Part shown: piece by piece, positions 6,176 through 8,284 of the stretch
How the letters are laid out: every line of letters starts with the position of its first letter
How positions within the stretch are numbered: position 1 is the stretch's first letter
Source of the DNA: Hyphomicrobiaceae bacterium
Lineage (GTDB): Bacteria > Pseudomonadota > Alphaproteobacteria > Rhizobiales > Hyphomicrobiaceae
Assembly: GCA_020442225.1 (NCBI GenBank)
Contig: JAGRKR010000271.1
Location: forward strand, 10,311-18,594
Length of the DNA stretch: 8,284 nt
Reading direction: 5' to 3'
The notes under the pieces: generated by a model
The model's database searches: none
Told to the model about the DNA's origin: nothing
Seen by the model: the letters and a program-made list of their open reading frames with translations, nothing else
Translations under genes and position numbers: made by a program

Positions 6176-6844
6176 TCAGCACAGGTTGGGGAACCGTCCG
6201 CAAGCGCGTGGAGGCGCACCTTCCTCCGCCCGCCGAGGTGCCGGCGCCATAGGCCGAGGCGGCGTGTTCGGGATCGCCTCGGGAGGCTGCACGGCGGCTG
6301 GCTTTGGCCTCGGCTGCGCCTGCGGTTGTGGTTGCCGGTCGCGGCGTGGCCCAGGAGCGGGTCGCGCGGCCGGCGGCGCGGGCGGGCGCAGGGCGACGCG
6401 ACGCTCGATGTCGAAGCGAACCGACGTCACCCGATCCCTGCCCTTGTCAAACCACACGTGCCAGTCGACATCGGCAGCCGCGTGCCGGGTCGTGCCATGG
6501 CAATGCAGCGCCTGCCCATTCTGGTCCCTGCTGTGCTCGCTGTAGTCGACGATCGGACCCAGGCCCTGCAAGGGGCCCACGAAGCCCGTGGTAAGGGCCA
6601 GGATAATGATCTTGTCGAGCGAGCCCCGATCGAAGGTGCGCTCGAGATCATTGCCCGTCGCGAGAGCCGCCGATGTTCGCGCGATGATCGAGCGGCACGT
6701 CACCTCGCTCGCTGGCTCCGCCCGCGCCACACCGGCGTCGGAGAGCACCAGGAGCAGCAGCGCCACGGCGGCAAGTCCGGCCCGGCCGGCTCTGCAACAC
6801 CGCCCCGCGATGTTCACGTTTGCGACCGACGAGCCCCGAGCCAT
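6176..6844 (-). CDS. Secreted four-cysteine protein B with proline-rich tail; family not recognised
   Basis: This 222-residue protein has a long signal peptide: a basic, Cys-containing start, a leucine/alanine core at residues 23-38, and likely cleavage after V-A-R-A at 42. The mature part has C50-x-S-I-I-A-x-T then L-x-T-G and R69, C115 followed by H121-A-A and W128-x-V-x-F-D, then S-V-R-F. After this comes a proline/arginine/glutamine-rich linker of about 60 residues (153-213), with repeated P-x-P units, and the C-terminal clasp C215-G-R-F-P-N-L-C222 that ends the protein. These landmarks match the neighbour at 5378-5956. The linker suggests an extended segment spanning the cell wall or reaching a partner, which is inference. 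The ATG at 6844 has a perfect AGGAGG seven bases upstream; an in-frame ATG at 6886 would add 14 residues and is not preferred. Confidence 0.8.
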   Translation of the reverse strand: MARGSSVANVNIAGRCCRAGRAGLAAVALLLLVLSDAGVARAEPASEVTCRSIIARTSAALATGNDLERTFDRGSLDKIIILALTTGFVGPLQGLGPIVDYSEHSRDQNGQALHCHGTTRHAAADVDWHVWFDKGRDRVTSVRFDIERRVALRPPAPPAARPAPGPRRDRQPQPQAQPRPKPAAVQPPEAIPNTPPRPMAPAPRRAEEGAPPRACGRFPNLC

Positions 6845-6957
6845 ACCCCAACCTCCTGCAGGACCGCATGGTGGCGCCGGGCTCATCCCGACTCACGGCT
6901 CCGGCAGGCCGGCCGGAGCCGCCGCGGGCACCGACAAGGGCCGCTTCGGCAGCCTAC

Positions 6958-6984
6958 AGATAGCATCCAATGAACAGGTTTCAA
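6958..6984 (-). promoter_or_regulatory. Candidate promoter of secreted protein B
   Basis: On the minus strand, TTGAAA (6984-6979) is followed after 15 bases by CTATCT (6963-6958), close to the CTATAT-like -10 of rhizobial housekeeping promoters. It lies in a locally AT-richer patch (about 6955-7010) of an otherwise GC-rich gap, about 115 bp upstream of the start codon. The spacer is one or two bases shorter than ideal. This is a consensus match only. Confidence 0.35.
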
Positions 6985-7045
6985 TGGCGCGGATATCTGA
7001 TTATTCTGCCCTCGTGCCGCGTGTTGCAAGGCGGCATCGCCGGCG

Positions 7046-7064
7046 CACGGGCCTCCGCCCGGTG
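7046..7064 (-). terminator. Short GC hairpin just after the TerB-fold gene
   Basis: CGGGC (7048-7052) and GCCCG (7057-7061) pair around a four-base CTCC loop. Two further pairs are possible after a bulged G7062. It starts within a few bases of the TGA at 7067-7069. There is no T-run on the minus strand side, so it is a weak terminator candidate. Confidence 0.25.
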
Positions 7065-7066
7065 GC

Positions 7067-7480
7067 TCACAGGGTCTGGTGGCGTGCCCGGGCGGTCCGC
7101 TCGATGGCGGTGGTCACGAGCCGGTCGAGCTTCAAACGGTCGGCGAGGATCTCGAGGAACCGCACCTCCTCTGGCTGCACCTTGAGATCGGCTGCGGCCA
7201 CCTCGACGGCGGCGGCATAGGCCGTCTCGTGCAGCTTGCGCGGCAGGCTCGACTCGATGAGGTCGAGGACCTTCTCGAGCCCCTTCTTCTCGCGCAGAAC
7301 CGACCCGCACGCCTGCGCCACTGTCGGCAGCTTGTCGCCGTCGAAATCGTCGAACACGGGAAACTGGCTGACAATGCTGCCGATGCGCGACAGCTCGGTG
7401 TCGGACATGTCACGGTCGACCGCGGCGGTCGTGACCATCACGTAGATGAGCGCCGTCTGAGGCGATAGGGCAGCGGCCAT
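7067..7480 (-). CDS. TerB-fold (tellurite resistance TerB family) protein
   Basis: This 137-residue, mostly helical cytoplasmic protein matches the TerB-like fold, also found at the N-terminus of DjlA. Residues 9-40 hold the first helices with the acidic V-D-R-D-M-S-D-T-E-L turn, and residues 91-121 hold the pseudo-repeat A-A-A-D-L-K-V-Q-P-E-E-V-R-F-L, the usual 'aDG.i...E...l' position of the family. TerB-like domains bind divalent metal and appear in tellurite and stress-response systems. Here it is a lone gene without terC, terD or terZ neighbours, so tellurite resistance should not be assumed. The ATG at 7480 begins at the conserved region, with GGAG about ten bases upstream. An in-frame ATG at 7519 would overlap the putative promoter. 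Downstream on the same strand, after 222 bp, is secreted protein B. Confidence 0.75.
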   Translation of the reverse strand: MAAALSPQTALIYVMVTTAAVDRDMSDTELSRIGSIVSQFPVFDDFDGDKLPTVAQACGSVLREKKGLEKVLDLIESSLPRKLHETAYAAAVEVAAADLKVQPEEVRFLEILADRLKLDRLVTTAIERTARARHQTL

Positions 7481-7517
7481 TGCACCGTTTCTCCGGGTTG
7501 GGCTTTTGCAGGCAGAC

Positions 7518-7546
7518 ATGACAACTGCCCCATTTTGGGGCCGCAA
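7518..7546 (-). promoter_or_regulatory. Candidate TerB-gene promoter enclosing a palindrome
   Basis: On the minus strand, TTGCGG (7546-7541) is separated by 17 bases from TGTCAT (7523-7518). These match 3/6 and 4/6 consensus positions. The perfect inverted repeat GCCCCA/TGGGGC with a three-base centre (7527-7541) lies almost wholly in the spacer, a position typical of operators. Transcription would begin near 7511, about 30 bases before the chosen start codon. Confidence 0.3.
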
Positions 7547-7597
7547 GGCAAGGTGCAAGGACGCCTGCCCGCGAAAAACCAAGCCCGAGGCCTTCGA

Positions 7598-7626
7598 TTG
7601 ACGGCCCGGAGTGGCCTCACTACTGT
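7598..7626 (+). promoter_or_regulatory. Candidate promoter of the lysyl-tRNA synthetase gene
   Basis: TTGACG (7598-7603) is followed after 17 bases by TACTGT (7621-7626). The -35 matches 5/6; the -10 keeps the important TA...T positions. Transcription from here would give a leader of about 190 bases before the GTG start, long enough to carry regulatory structure. Confidence 0.35.
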
Positions 7627-7757
7627 CCGCCACACCCGGCGGAACAGGCGAGGCGAAGGACCGCGACTGGCGAAACTGCGCTGGAGTGATGCCGGCACGT
7701 CTGGTTAATGGGATGACCGGCGCGCATCGCATGCGAGACATGCGGTGACTTGGCTCC

Positions 7758-7774
7758 GGCGCCCCGCTGGCGCC
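7758..7774 (+). repeat. GC-rich hairpin in the lysyl-tRNA synthetase leader
   Basis: GGCGCC (7758-7763) and GGCGCC (7769-7774) form a 6-bp all-GC stem around a CCGCT loop, about 50 bases upstream of the GTG start. No T-run follows. It could be a leader structure, but such stems arise easily in GC-rich DNA. Confidence 0.25.
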
Positions 7775-7823
7775 TCGTGACGCGAACCACCCCTGGCCGA
7801 AACGCTACTGCAGAGCCCGACCC

Positions 7824-8284
7824 GTGACCAAATCCCCTTCCGAGACTGCCCCGAAGTCGCGCCGTGGCCGAAGCGCCAAGGCCGCCACCCCTGCCGCTGC
7901 GACGGATGCGCCGGCAGAGAGCGCCGCGACCCGCAAGCGCGGGGGCAGGAAAGCTGCTGCAAAATCCCCCGCCACGGGCACCGCCAAGGCCGGATCGACC
8001 CCGCGCGCCGCTGCGGGAGCGGACAAGAGCGAGACCAGGAGCCGGGCCAAGCCGAAGCGCACCGACAAGGCCCCGGCGGCGCGCGCCCGCAAACCAGCCA
8101 AGCCGACGGCCAAGGTCACCGCCGCAGCGCAGGAGGCGCGCGCCTGGCCGTTCGAGGAGGCCCGCAAGATCATTGCCCGCCTCGAGCGCATGCCAGGAGG
8201 CGATGCACGCACGGTCATCTTCGAGACCGGCTACGGCCCCTCGGGGCTGCCGCACATCGGCACCTTCGGCGAGGTGGCGCGCAC
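7824..8284 (+). CDS. lysK: Class I lysyl-tRNA synthetase, N-terminus with a histone-H1-like extension (cut by window edge)
   Basis: The window holds the first 153 codons. From residue 108 the sequence is W-P-F-E-E-A-R-K, then [12 protein letters not shown]144-I-G-T147-F-G-E-V-A-R. This is the start of the Rossmann catalytic core of class I lysyl-tRNA synthetase, with H-I-G-T as the ATP-binding HIGH-type motif. The enzyme charges tRNA-Lys in the cytoplasm and is the usual LysRS of Alphaproteobacteria. Residues 1-107 are an extra low-complexity segment: by my count about 33 Ala, 27 Lys plus Arg, 10 Pro and only 7 acidic residues, with no hydrophobic core. The frame is closed by TGA at 7746-7748, and the only ATG, GTG or TTG before the core is GTG at 7824, so the extension appears to be translated. 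The upstream ribosome binding site is weak (CAGAG). The KMSKS-type motif and anticodon domain are outside the window. Confidence 0.88.
   Translation, partial: MTKSPSETAPKSRRGRSAKAATPAAATDAPAESAATRKRGGRKAAAKSPATGTAKAGSTPRAAAGADKSETRSRAKPKRTDKAPAARARKPAKPTAKVTAAAQEARAWPFEEARKIIARLERMPGGDARTVIFETGYGPSGLPHIGTFGEVAR

Larger units (their letters stand above)
7481..7823. other. Divergent intergenic region between the TerB-fold and lysyl-tRNA synthetase genes
   Basis: This 343-bp gap between two divergent genes contains no supported protein or RNA gene. It holds a promoter candidate for each gene, a compact hairpin, GCCCCA-TTT-TGGGGC (7527-7541), near the TerB side, a 10-base palindrome, TCGCATGCGA (7727-7736), and a GC stem in the lysyl-tRNA synthetase leader (7758-7774). 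I found no tRNA-like cloverleaf or T-box-like structure by eye. Confidence 0.6.

Noticed and set aside
7067..7480. Assignment of a tellurite resistance operon.
   Set aside because: Only a single TerB-fold gene is present; no terA, terC, terD, terE or terZ homologue lies in the window.
7518..7601. Possible 27-residue plus-strand ORF in the TerB/LysRS gap.
   Set aside because: It has no good ribosome binding site, overlaps the likely TerB promoter, and has no supporting similarity.
7824..8144. Possibility that the basic LysRS extension is untranslated leader or a separate small basic protein.
   Set aside because: The frame is continuous into the catalytic core without a stop, and no ATG, GTG or TTG is available between them.
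7620..8255. Minus-strand open frame (211 codons), Gly/Ala/Arg-rich, opposite the lysyl-tRNA synthetase start.
   Set aside because: It is the antisense reading of the Ala/Lys/Pro-rich extension. The plus strand carries the diagnostic [12 protein letters not shown] core.

Overview
The window is GC-rich, densely coding DNA of an alphaproteobacterium, most likely of the Hyphomicrobiales (Rhizobiales) type. The best markers are a class I lysyl-tRNA synthetase at the right edge, which is the form usual in Alphaproteobacteria, several GTG starts with good Shine-Dalgarno sequences, and promoter-like sites that fit alphaproteobacterial consensus patterns. No tRNA, rRNA, CRISPR array, insertion sequence or phage gene was found.

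Left part (1-3076), metabolic and transport genes: the 5' end of a zinc-type alcohol dehydrogenase (leftward) diverges from a metallo-beta-lactamase-fold hydrolase of the N-acyl-homoserine-lactonase-like family. That gene converges on a membrane di-iron sterol desaturase/fatty acid hydroxylase-family protein, and the two stop codons share one CTAG. Upstream of the desaturase on the same strand is an SMR (EmrE/Qac-type) efflux protein, separated from it by a strong inverted repeat. A small alpha/beta hydrolase with a complete Ser-Asp-His triad is divergent from the SMR gene.

Middle (3074-4546): a leftward MFS transporter resembling the fosmidomycin-resistance-like group, then a 258-bp gap with two marked inverted repeats. 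One of these is probably the terminator of the next gene.

Right-middle (4547-7480), all leftward: a TerB-fold protein, two related secreted proteins and an exported zinc metallopeptidase. The two secreted proteins are the most novel-looking item. They are paralogues with a signal peptide, a Cys-to-Cys core of nearly identical length, a shared HAA...W.V.FD block, a proline/arginine-rich linker and a C-terminal C-x-R-[FY]-P-x-L-C clasp. I do not recognise the family. The gene next to the peptidase has a candidate heat-shock-sigma (RpoH-type) promoter, which suggests an envelope stress or protein quality role. This is inference.

Right edge (7824-8284): the N-terminus of class I lysyl-tRNA synthetase carries a roughly 107-residue Ala/Lys/Arg/Pro-rich, histone-H1-like extension ahead of the catalytic core. 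No alternative ATG, GTG or TTG start exists between the extension and the core. This is the second notable observation.
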